Source: Candidatus Magnetomicrobium cryptolimnococcus
GTDB lineage: Bacteria > Nitrospirota > Thermodesulfovibrionia > Thermodesulfovibrionales > Magnetobacteriaceae
Assembly: GCA_018606805.1 (NCBI GenBank)
Contig: JAGYWI010000005.1
Coordinates: 88,888 to 152,887, forward strand
Direction: 5' to 3'
Length of the DNA: 64,000 nucleotides
Part shown: positions 19,137-29,169 of the stretch, one piece after another
Position numbering within the stretch: position 1 is the stretch's first letter
How the letters are laid out: each line of letters starts with the position of its first letter
Position numbers and translations under genes: made by a program
Notes under the pieces: generated by a model
The model's input: the letters and a program-made list of their open reading frames with translations, nothing else
Told to the model about the DNA's origin: nothing
The model's database searches: none

Positions 19137-20057
19137 TCACAACAATAAAACTGCAATTGGAAGGGTTAAAAAAGACAATAAAGTAGTTATTAAAATTAAA
19201 AATGCACATAATCCAACGTCTATACTAAATCGAGCTGAAATCAAAAGCAAAACCACCATAGTAGGCATAGCACCTTCTATAAGGGCAGCATTTAAAGAAA
19301 CCCCTTCAAGTCCGGTTATCTTTGCAGTTACATATGAAATTATTGGGCTAAACAAAAGCTTTACTATAATAGAAGGAATTATTATATAGGCATGTTTAAC
19401 ATTTGGTGCTTCAAGTGCTAACCCTATACTAAATATCATCAGTGGAATCACTAATCCACCTAAAAGACTTATAGTATTTAATACAAAACTTGGTAACAAA
19501 AACCCAGTTAAATTCAAACACAAACCTATAACAATACCCCACAACGGTGGCAGTGTATACAGATGTTGTAACGCCTCTTTTAATTTATAGTCGTGATTAT
19601 TTCCAAACCTTGCAGCAATGTAGCTGCCAAGAAGCCACACCATCGGAGTAGTGCCAAACAAATCGTAATAAAGTGCATAGATAGCAGCACCATCGCCAAA
19701 GGTTGTTACCAATACAGGTAAACCCAAAAAGGTAACATTACCAAAAGCTGAACCTATTATTAAAACACCTTCCTGTTGCCTTGTTAATTTTAAGATACTT
19801 CGTAAAAAGCGGTAGATTAAATAGGCAACAATCAAACTTGCCATTATTGATGTAATAGCACTAATAGGCAATATGATAGACTGAAAATCTATTTTAGAAC
19901 TATAAAATACCTTTATACAAAGACATGGGAGAAAAAGATTTATAACACATACATTTATTGCATTTCTAATACTGCTGGCATCAATACTTCCATTCAACCG
20001 TCTAAATATAGCCCCGCTTGCTATTATCAATAAAAATGATAAAAGGGTTTCATACAT
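19137..20057 (-). CDS. Auxin efflux carrier (AEC) family transporter
   Basis: This is a predicted secondary transporter of the AEC (BART superfamily) type, with about ten hydrophobic segments over 306 residues. Conserved features include the N-terminal ASGAIFRRLNG, NVCVINLFLPCLC in the first repeat, the unwound-helix region GSAFGNVTFLGLPVL and EGAMPTMVVLLL in the second half. The substrate cannot be told; characterised relatives move malate or other carboxylates. The ATG has no Shine-Dalgarno but lies 6 bases after a TATAAT, so it may be a leaderless mRNA. Confidence 0.85.
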   Translation of the reverse strand: MYETLLSFLLIIASGAIFRRLNGSIDASSIRNAINVCVINLFLPCLCIKVFYSSKIDFQSIILPISAITSIMASLIVAYLIYRFLRSILKLTRQQEGVLIIGSAFGNVTFLGLPVLVTTFGDGAAIYALYYDLFGTTPMVWLLGSYIAARFGNNHDYKLKEALQHLYTLPPLWGIVIGLCLNLTGFLLPSFVLNTISLLGGLVIPLMIFSIGLALEAPNVKHAYIIIPSIIVKLLFSPIISYVTAKITGLEGVSLNAALIEGAMPTMVVLLLISARFSIDVGLCAFLILITTLLSFLTLPIAVLLL

Positions 20058-20063
20058 AATTTA

Positions 20064-20069
20064 ATTATA
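20064..20069 (-). promoter_or_regulatory. -10 box placed for leaderless transcription of AEC gene
   Basis: A perfect TATAAT on the minus strand ends 6 bases before the ATG at 20057, which puts the expected transcription start on or next to the A of the start codon. I see no clear TTGACA at the matching -35 distance. The assignment rests on the -10 box, the lack of a ribosome-binding site and the same arrangement at other genes in the window. Confidence 0.5.
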
Positions 20070-20132
20070 AAAGTGTGCCTTAGTACCCTGTTGACAGAAA
20101 AGTCTTCCCCTCAAGTATCTCTCCTTTTCCTC

Positions 20133-20480
<348 letters not shown>

Positions 20481-20494
20481 CTATTCTCCTTAAA

Positions 20495-21172
20495 TTAAAA
20501 AAATCCCTTATAAAACTCCTCTGCCTTTTTTGCATAGTCGTTATAAATCTTATCTGTATAAGCCATTAGCGTTTCCATATCCGAAGCCGATACCACATCG
20601 GCCATCCACTGTGCCACTATTGCCCTATCTACTTCTATATGAAACTGGAAGGCATAGACGCTATTTGCATATTTAAAGGCTTGGTTTGGATAAAGCGCAT
20701 TAAAGGCAAAACGGGTTGCATTTACTGGTAAGTCAAAGGTCTCACCGTGCCACTGAAAAACCAGCAATTTTGAAGTCTCAGGCACTATTAGCTTAGAAAA
20801 CACCGCGTCTTTTAAACCCGCCACAGTTGCTTGCAGTTCAAACCACCCTATTTCAGGCGATTTACCAACATAAACCCTCTGTCCAAGGCACTTTGCTATC
20901 ATCTGGCTACCAAGACAAATACCTAATACTTTTTTATTGTTTGCAATAAATTCACTTACTACCCTCTCTTCCTCAATAAGATATTGGTATTTATCCGTAT
21001 CATTTACACTCATAGGCCCACCCATTACAACCAGCGTATCGTAGTCATCGTAGTTGCCAATAGGCTCACTTTTAAGGTCTACTATTTTATAGCGTATACC
21101 TGCAATTTCTAAAAACTCCCTGATTGTCCCAGGTCCTTCATTTTTTATGTTTTTTAAAATCAACACTGACAT
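20495..21172 (-). CDS. Class I glutamine amidotransferase-like protein
   Basis: The 225-residue protein has the class I GATase fold. It shows VVMGGPMSVND for the oxyanion region, the nucleophile elbow GICLGSQ with Cys86, and the catalytic histidine/glutamate in FQFHIE. It resembles free-standing GMP-synthase-like amidotransferases (YfeJ/GAT1 types) that lack a synthetase domain, so the acceptor is unknown. It sits upstream of P-II with a gap of only a few bases and may be co-transcribed, suggesting a link to nitrogen or glutamine metabolism. Function beyond glutamine hydrolysis is not shown. Confidence 0.8.
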   Translation of the reverse strand: MSVLILKNIKNEGPGTIREFLEIAGIRYKIVDLKSEPIGNYDDYDTLVVMGGPMSVNDTDKYQYLIEEERVVSEFIANNKKVLGICLGSQMIAKCLGQRVYVGKSPEIGWFELQATVAGLKDAVFSKLIVPETSKLLVFQWHGETFDLPVNATRFAFNALYPNQAFKYANSVYAFQFHIEVDRAIVAQWMADVVSASDMETLMAYTDKIYNDYAKKAEEFYKGFF

Positions 21173-21319
21173 TTACACCTACCATCTCCTTTAGTGTATT
21201 ATATATTAATATATACGGACTATAAATTACTTATATTTTTTATACCTAAATAAACATGGTTCGCAAAAATAATGCTTGTATTTTTATCATTACTCATGCA
21301 AAATAGCTTTTTTGGGGTT

Positions 21320-21395
21320 CAAGGGGTGAAACCCCTTGTGCTGGATTCCAAAGGGACGAGTCCCTTTGGCGGGAGTGTGAGGGCAGAGCCCTCAC
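21320..21395. repeat. Three consecutive hairpins (palindromic repeat array)
   Basis: Three perfect hairpins follow each other in the gap before the OsmC gene: arms of 7 bp at 21320-21338 (CAAGGGG/CCCCTTG), 9 bp at 21348-21369 (CCAAAGGGA/TCCCTTTGG) and 8 bp at 21377-21395 (GTGAGGGC/GCCCTCAC). Each stem has a GGG/CCC core but a different flank. The same style of repeat occurs at 26167-26235 and 57906-57970. The function is unknown; the array could be REP-like elements or a transcription end between the divergent genes. The rest of 21181-21483 shows nothing else I can name. Confidence 0.7.
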
Positions 21396-21483
21396 TGTGT
21401 ATTTGTTTCCTTATTATTTTTAATAATGGTTTGCAAACCTGATTTGTTTTGGTATTATCACACGCAATGGAGGTAATAAAAAA

Positions 21484-21960
21484 ATGCAGGAAGAAGAAAA
21501 GACAGTACATGGGCTTGAGGAAGCAGTTGGCACTTACAAAACCAAGGTAGCCACCGTTTTTAAAGGTACGGTTAAATGGGAGAAGGACCTAATATTTCTT
21601 GCACGAACTCAGAAAGGTTATGAAATAGACTACGATGCTAACGTTGAATGGGGCTGTCAGCCATCTGAACCATTTATGTTAAGCCTTGGGGCGTGTATTG
21701 CTACTGATTGTGTTATGTTTTTGCAGAAAATGAAAGTTGAACTTACAGAATTTAAGGTGGATATAACCGGAACAAAGGAAAGGCAGGAGCCACCTCACTA
21801 TTTTACAGGTTTTGATATAGTACTGCACATAAAGGGTAAAGATGTCTCGGAAAATAAGGTTAAAAGGGCTATAGCGCTTTCTAAAGATAAGTATTGCGGG
21901 ATATATCATTCCTTAAGAAGTGATGTTAAATTAAACATTGAATACAAAATTAACGAATAA
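21484..21960 (+). CDS. OsmC/Ohr family protein
   Basis: OsmC-family proteins are small peroxidases that reduce organic peroxides with a pair of cysteines. The 158-residue product has the family's central helix motif around LSLGACIATDCVMFLQKM and a C-terminal KYCGIYHSLR carrying the second conserved cysteine. It looks closer to the YhfA-like branch than to Ohr. The ATG at 21484 is preceded by GGAGG at a spacing of 10. It stands alone, divergent from the amidotransferase gene. Confidence 0.85.
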   Translation: MQEEEKTVHGLEEAVGTYKTKVATVFKGTVKWEKDLIFLARTQKGYEIDYDANVEWGCQPSEPFMLSLGACIATDCVMFLQKMKVELTEFKVDITGTKERQEPPHYFTGFDIVLHIKGKDVSENKVKRAIALSKDKYCGIYHSLRSDVKLNIEYKINE

Positions 21961-22062
21961 TCCTACATAGTGTCTTTGACTGCTGGTTTCTTTGTATGTT
22001 TAGAACAATTATGTCAGCTAAGCATGGTATAATAATATTAATTGTGAAGGCACACTTCTATA

Positions 22063-22758
22063 ATGAATGATGATACGGCAAAGGAGCTACCTCATTATGC
22101 CGGCCATCGGGAAAGGCTAAGACAACGGTATCTTAAAAATGGGATTGATTCCTTAACTCAGTATGAAGCTATGGAGTTGCTTTTAACTTATGCAATAACC
22201 AGGAGGGATGTAAAGCCGATGGCAAAGGCTCTTATTAAAAAATTCAAGGGAATACGAGGAGTTTTAGATGCTGATGTAGAAGAGCTTACGGCCATTAACG
22301 GCATTGGTATACAGGCAGCTTTACTTTTAAAGTTACTTAAGGATATTAATACCATATACCTGAAGGAAAAATTAATAACCGGACAAATTGTAGAGTCCCC
22401 TAATGATATTATTGATTATCTAAAACATGCTATAGGTTCTTTAAAAGAAGAGATGTTTATGGCACTTTTTTTAAATTCAAAAAACGAAATCGTAGCTGAT
22501 GAGATAATAAGTGAAGGGATTGTTAATCATGCGGTTGTTTACCCGCGCAAGCTTTTTGAAAATGCCCTAAAACATAAAGCTACCGCCATCATTATTGTCC
22601 ATAATCATCCCGGTGGGGTATTGAAACCGTCGGAAAACGACATAAAACTTACTAAAAATCTCGTCAATACGGCCAATAGCCTTTCCATAAAAATCCACGA
22701 CCATCTTATAGTTACCAATAAGGGCTATCTCAGTTTTTACGAGAAAGGACTAATATAG
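22063..22758 (+). CDS. radC: RadC-family JAB-domain protein
   Basis: RadC proteins carry a JAB/MPN metalloprotease-like domain; the old link to DNA repair is doubtful and the biochemical role is unsettled. The 231-residue protein has an N-terminal helix-hairpin-helix region (GHRERLRQRY, LTAINGIGIQAALLLKLL). The JAB domain has the metal-binding motif VHNHPGGVLKPSENDI (H-x-H...S...D) intact. A TATAAT at 22028-22033 could serve as its -10 box. The NifA-like gene starts 31 bases downstream. Confidence 0.9.
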   Translation: MNDDTAKELPHYAGHRERLRQRYLKNGIDSLTQYEAMELLLTYAITRRDVKPMAKALIKKFKGIRGVLDADVEELTAINGIGIQAALLLKLLKDINTIYLKEKLITGQIVESPNDIIDYLKHAIGSLKEEMFMALFLNSKNEIVADEIISEGIVNHAVVYPRKLFENALKHKATAIIIVHNHPGGVLKPSENDIKLTKNLVNTANSLSIKIHDHLIVTNKGYLSFYEKGLI

Positions 22759-22789
22759 TTGACCCAGCAGGAAAACAGAGCATATTAAT

Positions 22790-24313
22790 ATGACAATAAA
22801 TAAAAGCCTCGAGTTTACAACTTTGTATGAAATCAGTAAGGTTTTAGGCTCATCGCTTAATATAAATGTAACGCTTAAGTTAGCCATCAAGATACTAACC
22901 GATTATCTTGATATGAAAATAGCAGTCATTGCCCTTATAGAAGACGGTGAGCTTATTATAGTTGCCTCACACGGAATTGACCCAGAGGATGTGAAGGCTG
23001 GTAGATATAAAGTTGGTGAAGGCATTATGGGAAAAGTAGCCAAAACCGGCTGCTCTATGGTTATCCCTGATGAGGTGGAGGAGACATCTTTTTTTAATAA
23101 AAATATGAAAGTAAATAGTACGCAAAAAGTGGCTTTTTTATACGTACCAATCGTTTTTAAAAAAGAAATACTTGGCGTACTCAGCGTAGCCAGAACTTAT
23201 GATTCTATGCAAAGTACTTTTGATGAGGATATGCGATTTTTAAAAATCATCTCATCACTAGTATCGCAATCAGTAAAATTGTGCCACAGTGTTGAAAGTG
23301 AAAAGAAGCTGCTTATGGAAGAATGCGATGCCCTTAAGATGGCACTTAAGAGAAAATATAAGCTTAATAATATAGTTGGCAGGTCTGGCAGTATGCAAGA
23401 GGTCTTTGAAGCCGTACACCGTGTGGCACCAACAAAGGCAACTGTGCTTTTAATCGGAGAAAGCGGCACTGGCAAGGAACTTATCGCTCGTGCAATACAT
23501 TACATGGGGACACGTTCGGATTGCCCTTTTGTTAAGTTCAACTGTGCTGCCATACCGGAGGGATTACTTGAAACAGAGTTATTTGGACACGAAAAGGGGG
23601 CTTTTACTGGTGCTACATCATCAAGAAAAGGCAGATTTGAACTAGCACACGAAGGCACCATCTTCCTTGATGAAATAGGAGACCTCACTATGTCGTTACA
23701 GCCAAAGATATTGCGCGTCTTGCAAGAACGGGAGTTTGAGCGTATTGGTGGGGAAAAGACCATTAAAGTAGATGTGCGCGTTATTGCTGCTACGTCAAGA
23801 AACCTTGAAGCCCTCGTTGAAGAAAGTAAGTTTCGCGAAGACCTTTATTACAGGCTAAATGTAGTGCCAATTTATCTTCCACCGTTAAGGGAAAGACAAG
23901 AGGACATTGTGGAGCTTACAGAGTTTTTCCTTAATAAGTTCAACAATGAACACGGCAGAAGTGTGACTATCGCTCCCAAATCCATTTCGCTAATGATGAA
24001 GTACTATTGGCCGGGTAACGTAAGAGAACTTGAAAACACTATAGAAAGACTCGTCATAATGTGCCCGGATAACGTGGTAAAGCCCCATGATTTACCAACT
24101 AATATGCGTAATTTTAATCCAACCACTATGAAAAACGAACCATACACAAAGACAAGACCTGTAACACTGGAGCAAACAGAACGGCAGCGCATAATAGAGG
24201 TCCTTGAGGCAAATAACTGGGTACATGCTAAGGCAGCACAAGTACTTGGCATCACGGCAAGACAGATTGGATATAAGGTGAAAAAATATGGTATCAGAAA
24301 AGGTGTTTCTTAA
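22790..24313 (+). CDS. nifA: Sigma-54-dependent activator, NifA-like
   Basis: This 507-residue protein is an enhancer-binding activator that remodels sigma-54 RNA polymerase. An N-terminal GAF domain (residues about 1-170) precedes the AAA+ domain with Walker A GESGTGKE (223-230), the sigma-54-contacting GAFTGA loop (270-275) and the [14 protein letters not shown] region. A Fis-type helix-turn-helix ([21 protein letters not shown]) closes the protein. Domain order and HTH sequence match NifA. The interdomain cysteine pair of oxygen-sensitive proteobacterial NifA is not visible. P-II, NifX-like, HesA-like and homocitrate-synthase-like genes nearby support a nitrogen-fixation role, but no nifHDK is in this window. 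It could be another GAF-type activator. Confidence 0.7.
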   Translation: MTINKSLEFTTLYEISKVLGSSLNINVTLKLAIKILTDYLDMKIAVIALIEDGELIIVASHGIDPEDVKAGRYKVGEGIMGKVAKTGCSMVIPDEVEETSFFNKNMKVNSTQKVAFLYVPIVFKKEILGVLSVARTYDSMQSTFDEDMRFLKIISSLVSQSVKLCHSVESEKKLLMEECDALKMALKRKYKLNNIVGRSGSMQEVFEAVHRVAPTKATVLLIGESGTGKELIARAIHYMGTRSDCPFVKFNCAAIPEGLLETELFGHEKGAFTGATSSRKGRFELAHEGTIFLDEIGDLTMSLQPKILRVLQEREFERIGGEKTIKVDVRVIAATSRNLEALVEESKFREDLYYRLNVVPIYLPPLRERQEDIVELTEFFLNKFNNEHGRSVTIAPKSISLMMKYYWPGNVRELENTIERLVIMCPDNVVKPHDLPTNMRNFNPTTMKNEPYTKTRPVTLEQTERQRIIEVLEANNWVHAKAAQVLGITARQIGYKVKKYGIRKGVS

Positions 24314-24650
24314 CTGGCTCATTACACATTTAAAACAAAGACTACAAAAAGAATACAGTAGTGTCTTAGTAAACTACGATGGCGAAAACCAACATGACTT
24401 TGAGGGCTATTACCCTAACCTCATACTTTCTAACTATGGAATGGTTGTTGCTGTAGTTAACATATTAACCGAAGGGACTATCAGTGCTTCAGAGGCAAAA
24501 ACATGGAAGGCTATGAGTACCCTTGGTGTTAAATTCATACTAATGGTACCGCATACGTCTAAAAAAAAGGTTACCGAACTTCTATGGAATGAGATGATAG
24601 CACAGGATGTGGCAGTTGGCACGTATGAATTAAAAATAAATATGCCTTAA
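24288..24650 (+). CDS. Hypothetical protein, possible PD-(D/E)xK-like fold
   Basis: I do not recognise a named family for this 120-residue protein. It overlaps the 3' end of the NifA-like gene by 26 bases, so the two are probably translated together. The central part (an aspartate in DFEGYYPNL, a strand [17 protein letters not shown], then [21 protein letters not shown]) resembles the strand-and-acid pattern of small nuclease-fold proteins. The usual E-x-K is not clear, so catalytic activity is doubtful. There is no signal peptide or membrane helix. Confidence 0.6.
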   Translation: MVSEKVFLNWLITHLKQRLQKEYSSVLVNYDGENQHDFEGYYPNLILSNYGMVVAVVNILTEGTISASEAKTWKAMSTLGVKFILMVPHTSKKKVTELLWNEMIAQDVAVGTYELKINMP

Positions 24651-24669
24651 TAAAGCAGGTGATTACAAA

Positions 24670-25383
24670 ATGTTATTAGGATACAGTGTTTTAGGCGGTG
24701 AGAGCGTTTCAGACATAGTAGCTGATTTTGTGCAAATAACGGTTTTTAAAAATATTGGTAGTACAATAGGAGGCCTATCGAAAACTGTAGCCCAGTGCCA
24801 CAGTCAACATCTTGACTTTGTAATACATCCAATAGACTATTTTTTATCTGATACACGACTTCATTGTTGGGAAAACAACTTGGAAGAGCTACGTCATATG
24901 GCACACATAACCGGCAATGGCGCACTAATTATCCATGATGAAACAACACCATGGGGCAGCCGCCTTGAACGGGCTTTTGAAAAGTCATACTCCGACGGCA
25001 TAAGTGAACTAGCCCAAATATGCAATATCTCTATTGAAAACGCGACACATACACCCGATATTTTGTGGTTTTGGCAACGCTTTGCACATAACATAACACT
25101 TGATATAGGCCACCTTGAATCAGCCAGTATAGATTCAGTAAATTTTATACGAAATCTCGACAATGACACTATAGATAAAATCAACTATGTTCATATTCAC
25201 CAAAATAATGGGCAACACCTTCATGGCGTTACAGACCACTGGCCATTAACAAAGGAATGCCGAGAACTACAGGCTCTTAAAATCCTTGTAGAAAGAAAAG
25301 AGGATATTAACATAATCGTAGAAATTATGGAACGGGAAGAAATCGCCGACAGTATGCGTATAATAAAAAATTTCTTAAAGTAA
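24670..25383 (+). CDS. TIM-barrel sugar isomerase/AP endonuclease 2-like protein
   Basis: The 237-residue product looks like a member of the xylose-isomerase-like TIM-barrel superfamily, which holds sugar isomerases, epimerases and endonuclease IV. Metal-site-like segments are present: ITLDIGHLES (D and H), INYVHIHQNNG and HGVTDHWPL with paired histidines, and IIVEIMEREE at the end. The exact reaction cannot be read from the sequence. It follows the hypothetical gene by 19 bases with an AGGTGA ribosome-binding site, and precedes hisA by 11 bases, so it is probably in one operon with hisA. Confidence 0.65.
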   Translation: MLLGYSVLGGESVSDIVADFVQITVFKNIGSTIGGLSKTVAQCHSQHLDFVIHPIDYFLSDTRLHCWENNLEELRHMAHITGNGALIIHDETTPWGSRLERAFEKSYSDGISELAQICNISIENATHTPDILWFWQRFAHNITLDIGHLESASIDSVNFIRNLDNDTIDKINYVHIHQNNGQHLHGVTDHWPLTKECRELQALKILVERKEDINIIVEIMEREEIADSMRIIKNFLK

Positions 25384-25394
25384 AGGGGTTTACC

Positions 25395-26120
25395 ATGCTC
25401 ATAATACCGGCAATAGATTTGAAAGATGGGTTTTGCGTTAGATTAAAACAAGGGAAAAAGGAAGAGGTTACTAAGTATTCGGATGACCCTGTAAAGACCG
25501 CACAAAATTGGGTAAACGAGGGGGCTGAACTTATACATATAGTAGACCTTGACGGCGCTTTTACGGGTACACAAAAAAACCTTGAAAGCATTAAACAAAT
25601 ACGGAAAAACGTAAGCGTAGCCATTGAACTTGGTGGCGGTATCCGGGATATAGATACCATATCAAAACTCATAGCACTTGGAATAGATAGAATAATAATA
25701 GGCACTGCTGCGATAACTAATCCAGAGTTTTTACGTAAGGCATGTGAACAATATCCAGGCAAAATCCTAACTGGCATTGATGCCAAAGACGGCAAAGTGG
25801 CAGTTAAAGGCTGGCAGGAAATCACAGAAAAAAATGCCATTGACTTAGCAAAAGAAGCTGAACTTGCCGGCACCCACTCAATAATCTATACGGATATTGC
25901 ACGTGATGGCATGTTAAGTGGTCCAAATATAGAGGCAACAAAAAAAATAGTAGAGAGCCTCTCTATACCAGTAATAGCCTCTGGCGGTATTTCTTCTATG
26001 AATGATATAGAAAATTTAACAAAAATAAAAAAACTCTTTGGTGCTATAACTGGAAAGGCAATATATAGCGGCGCTATTGAGTTAAGGGAAGCTATAAATA
26101 AGACAAGAGATAGAAAATAG
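25395..26120 (+). CDS. hisA: ProFAR isomerase HisA
   Basis: HisA is the beta/alpha-barrel isomerase that converts ProFAR to PRFAR in histidine synthesis. The 241-residue length is normal. The first catalytic aspartate is in IIPAIDLKDGFCVRLKQG and the second in SIIYTDIARDGMLSGPN; phosphate-binding loops are LGGGIRD and VIASGGISS. It is close to hisF but separated from it by a hairpin repeat of about 180 bases. No other his genes are in the window. Confidence 0.96.
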   Translation: MLIIPAIDLKDGFCVRLKQGKKEEVTKYSDDPVKTAQNWVNEGAELIHIVDLDGAFTGTQKNLESIKQIRKNVSVAIELGGGIRDIDTISKLIALGIDRIIIGTAAITNPEFLRKACEQYPGKILTGIDAKDGKVAVKGWQEITEKNAIDLAKEAELAGTHSIIYTDIARDGMLSGPNIEATKKIVESLSIPVIASGGISSMNDIENLTKIKKLFGAITGKAIYSGAIELREAINKTRDRK

Positions 26121-26166
26121 AAAAAGAGAAGAGAGGAGGAGAGGAGAAAAGATAGAAGATAGGGTA

Positions 26167-26235
26167 TTTAAGGGGGCGAGCTCCGCTCTCCCCCTTAAAA
26201 AACCCCCTCTCGCAAGGGGTCGAAGTGACCCCTTG
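26167..26235. repeat. Composite two-hairpin repeat between hisA and hisF
   Basis: A first hairpin (26167-26199) has arms TTTAAGGGGG and CCCCCTTAAA and an inner GAGC/GCTC stem. A second (26213-26235) has arms CAAGGGGTC and GACCCCTTG around a 5-base loop. The same two-part design is found at 57906-57970, where the inner stem is AGGAC/GTCCT instead; such paired changes suggest the structure is what is conserved. It interrupts what would otherwise be a tight hisAF operon. Confidence 0.7.
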
Positions 26236-26298
26236 ACCCCCTTATCGCAAGCTATTATTGACAATTGGTAAATACTATAAAAATAGCAAGAGGTATGA

Positions 26299-27153
26299 AT
26301 GTTAGCAAAAAGGATAATACCCTGCTTGGATGTAAGAAACGGCAGGGTTGTAAAGGGTGTAAACTTCGTAAACATAGTTGATGCAGGGGACCCTGTGGAA
26401 AATGCCATATTTTATGATGAAGAAGGGGCTGATGAGATAACCTATCTCGACATAACAGCATCACATGAAAAGAGGAAAATCATTCTTGATGTTGTAGAGC
26501 GTACAGCATCAGACGTATTTATACCGCTAACAGTCGGAGGCGGTATCAACTCAGTTGATGACATAAGAGACCTCTTAAATGCGGGCTGTGATAAGGTATC
26601 CATAAATACATCGGCTGTGAAAAATCCAGAATTTATCAAAAGGGCGTCGGAGCGCTTTGGCAGCCAATGTATAGTTGTTGCAATTGATGCTAAAAGCTGT
26701 ACGTCTTGTACCTCTACAGATATTGTAGATATTCCAGAGTGGTTAAAAGAAAACAAGGCATATGAACATTTGAAATTGACAGATAATGAAAGGGGCAACG
26801 CCAATAAATGGGAAGTATACACGCACGGAGGCAGAAGACCGCGTGGAATAGACGCCGTTAAGTGGGCTATGTTTATGGAAGAGCTTGGCTGTGGTGAAAT
26901 ACTCCTTACAAGCATGGATAGAGACGGTACAAAAATTGGATACGATAATGCTTTAAACCGTGCTGTGTCTGAGGCTGTAAATATTCCAGTTATAGCATCA
27001 GGTGGGGCTGGTGAGCTTCAACACCTATACGATGCACTGGATATTGGCAAAGCCGATGCTGTTTTAGCTGCATCTATTTTTCACTTTAGACAGTTTACCA
27101 TTGGGCAAACAAAGGAATATCTAAGCTCTAAAGGAATCATTATGAGGATTTGA
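26299..27153 (+). CDS. hisF: Imidazole glycerol phosphate synthase cyclase subunit HisF, with insertion
   Basis: HisF uses ammonia from HisH to turn PRFAR into imidazole glycerol phosphate and AICAR. The 284-residue protein has the catalytic Asp11 ([15 protein letters not shown]) and Asp130 (VVAIDAK), plus the loops LTVGGGINS and VIASGGAGE. The family is usually about 252-258 residues. Here roughly 38 residues (about 133-170, starting SCTSCTST) lie between VVAIDAK and [10 protein letters not shown], giving a clear insertion. The frame is intact across it, so it looks like a lineage feature, not an error. hisH is not next to it. Confidence 0.95.
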   Translation: MLAKRIIPCLDVRNGRVVKGVNFVNIVDAGDPVENAIFYDEEGADEITYLDITASHEKRKIILDVVERTASDVFIPLTVGGGINSVDDIRDLLNAGCDKVSINTSAVKNPEFIKRASERFGSQCIVVAIDAKSCTSCTSTDIVDIPEWLKENKAYEHLKLTDNERGNANKWEVYTHGGRRPRGIDAVKWAMFMEELGCGEILLTSMDRDGTKIGYDNALNRAVSEAVNIPVIASGGAGELQHLYDALDIGKADAVLAASIFHFRQFTIGQTKEYLSSKGIIMRI

Positions 27154-27232
27154 GGTAATTTGGTGATAAATAATAATAGGTATAAATAGTAATCGTGCCA
27201 GAATATCATTCAAGTTATAAGGAGAATAACCT

Positions 27233-29155
27233 ATGACTGATAAAATAAACGGAGAATCCCTCGATATTTCTGCTGAAAATCGTGCCCGTTTAAAGCAATT
27301 ATTTCCAGCGGTATTTACTGAAACCGTAAATGATAAGGGTATTCTAACTGAATCAATAGACTTTGAAAAACTCAAAGCAGAACTTGGGGTTTTTACCGAA
27401 CTCTTTGAAAACCGCCGTGAACGTTACGGCATGGACTGGTCCGGTAAAAAAGATACCCTCCGCCTTATCCAAACCCCAAGCACCGCTACACTCAAACCCT
27501 GCCGCGAGGAATCCGTAAGTTTTGATGAAACCGCAAATCTCTTCATTGAAGGTGATAACCTTGAGGTATTGAAGCTCTTGCAAAAAAGCTATTATGGCAA
27601 GGTAAAGATGATATACATTGACCCTCCGTACAACACTGGCAAGGAGTTTATATACCCTGACAACTTTACCGAAACCCTGCAAACCTATCTGGACTATGCA
27701 GGGCTTACAGATGGCAACGGAAAGAAGTTTTCCACTAATACCGAAAACGAGGGGCGCTTCCATACCAAGTGGTTAAATATGATGTATCCGAGATTATATC
27801 TGGCAAGAAATTTACTACGCGACGATGGGGTCATTTTTATCAGTATTGATGATAATGAGGTGAGTAATTTAAGGAAGCTGTGTGATGAGATTTTCGGGGA
27901 GGAGAATTTTATCGTTAACATTATTTGGCAGCATAGCATTCAACCAAAGGGTTATGTAGATAATGTTTCAATTCACCATAATTATATATTGTGTTATCAA
28001 AAAAGTGATAATTTTCGCCTTATGCCACTTGAGAGAACCGAGGAACATAATATTAATTATTCAAATCCTGATAATGATGTTAATGGTTCCTGGCGCTCTG
28101 GTGATGTAAGGAATGCATTATATCGTCCTAACTTAATTTTTGAAATAATCACACCGTCTGGGAAGATTATTAAACCTCCTATAAATGGATGGCGATGGAG
28201 TAAAGAAACTATAAATAAAAAAATCGATTGCGGAGAAATTATTTTTAACACAGATGAAACAAAAATTATTAGAAAAATTTACTTAAAAGATGTTAAAGGA
28301 CGTCCTCCAGAATCTATATGGTGTGGAGGAGAGGTAGGCACCACGCGTAGTGCTGTAAATGAGTTAAAATTATTATTTGATGGCAGTACTACATTTGACA
28401 CTGCAAAACCAACAAAACTTATTATTAAAATAATTCAGCTTGTATGTAATATAGAAAAGAAGGATATTATATTAGACTTCTTTGCCGGCTCCTGTACTAC
28501 TGCCCATGCCGTTCTTGACCTAAACAAACAAGATGGCGGCAATCGAAAATTTATCATGGTGCAGCTGCCCGAACCATGCGCTCCAGACAGTGAAGCATTC
28601 AAAGCAGGGTATAAGACCATATCTGATATAGGCAAAGAGCGCATACGTCGTGTTATCAAAAAACTTAATGAAGCCAATGAAGGCAAACTCAACTTTGAAA
28701 ATACCACACTCCAAGACCGCGGTTTCCGTGCCTTTAAGCTCGATAAGTCAAATTTTAAACAGTGGCAAAAACTTGATAGGAAATCCACACCTGAAGAAAT
28801 TGAAAAACAGCTATTTGAACACGTTGACCACATTAATCACAAATCAACACCTGAAGATTTGCTTTATGAAATACTCTTAAAAGCTGGTTTCCAACCGACT
28901 ATAAAAGTTTCCATACTTACAATAGCTGGCAAACAAGTTTTCTCTATTGCCGAAGGTGCACTCCTTATTTGCCTTGAAAAAGAAGTTACCGAAGAACTTA
29001 TTGATGCCGTTATTGATGAAAATCCACAGCAGTTCATCTGCCTTGATGCAGCCTTTGGCGGCAACGACCAACTCAAAGTCAATACAGCACAAAAATTTAC
29101 AGCCAGCAATATGCAAAAAGAAAAGTACAATCAGATTATTTTCAAAACAGTATAA
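27233..29155 (+). CDS. Type III restriction-modification methyltransferase (Mod)
   Basis: Mod is the modification and specificity subunit of a type III restriction system; it methylates N6 of adenine on one strand. The 640-residue protein is a beta-class methylase. The catalytic motif DPPYNTG (Asp130-Tyr133) comes first, a variable target-recognition region fills the middle (about 230-400), and the AdoMet-binding DFFAGS (415-420) follows. The ATG has an AGGAG site. It is followed after 14 bases by the res gene. The recognition sequence cannot be predicted. The pair sits between hisF and the lsrF-like gene as an accessory insertion. Confidence 0.93.
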   Translation: MTDKINGESLDISAENRARLKQLFPAVFTETVNDKGILTESIDFEKLKAELGVFTELFENRRERYGMDWSGKKDTLRLIQTPSTATLKPCREESVSFDETANLFIEGDNLEVLKLLQKSYYGKVKMIYIDPPYNTGKEFIYPDNFTETLQTYLDYAGLTDGNGKKFSTNTENEGRFHTKWLNMMYPRLYLARNLLRDDGVIFISIDDNEVSNLRKLCDEIFGEENFIVNIIWQHSIQPKGYVDNVSIHHNYILCYQKSDNFRLMPLERTEEHNINYSNPDNDVNGSWRSGDVRNALYRPNLIFEIITPSGKIIKPPINGWRWSKETINKKIDCGEIIFNTDETKIIRKIYLKDVKGRPPESIWCGGEVGTTRSAVNELKLLFDGSTTFDTAKPTKLIIKIIQLVCNIEKKDIILDFFAGSCTTAHAVLDLNKQDGGNRKFIMVQLPEPCAPDSEAFKAGYKTISDIGKERIRRVIKKLNEANEGKLNFENTTLQDRGFRAFKLDKSNFKQWQKLDRKSTPEEIEKQLFEHVDHINHKSTPEDLLYEILLKAGFQPTIKVSILTIAGKQVFSIAEGALLICLEKEVTEELIDAVIDENPQQFICLDAAFGGNDQLKVNTAQKFTASNMQKEKYNQIIFKTV

Positions 29156-29169
29156 AGGAGAGCAATAAA

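Noticed and set aside
25080..25100. TGGCAACGCTTTGCA as a sigma-54 promoter
   Set aside because: Spacing is one base short and it lies inside the TIM-barrel coding region.
26259..26290. TTGACA upstream of hisF as a full promoter
   Set aside because: TATAAA follows at only 12 bases and no good -10 box is at 16-18 bases, so I did not list it.
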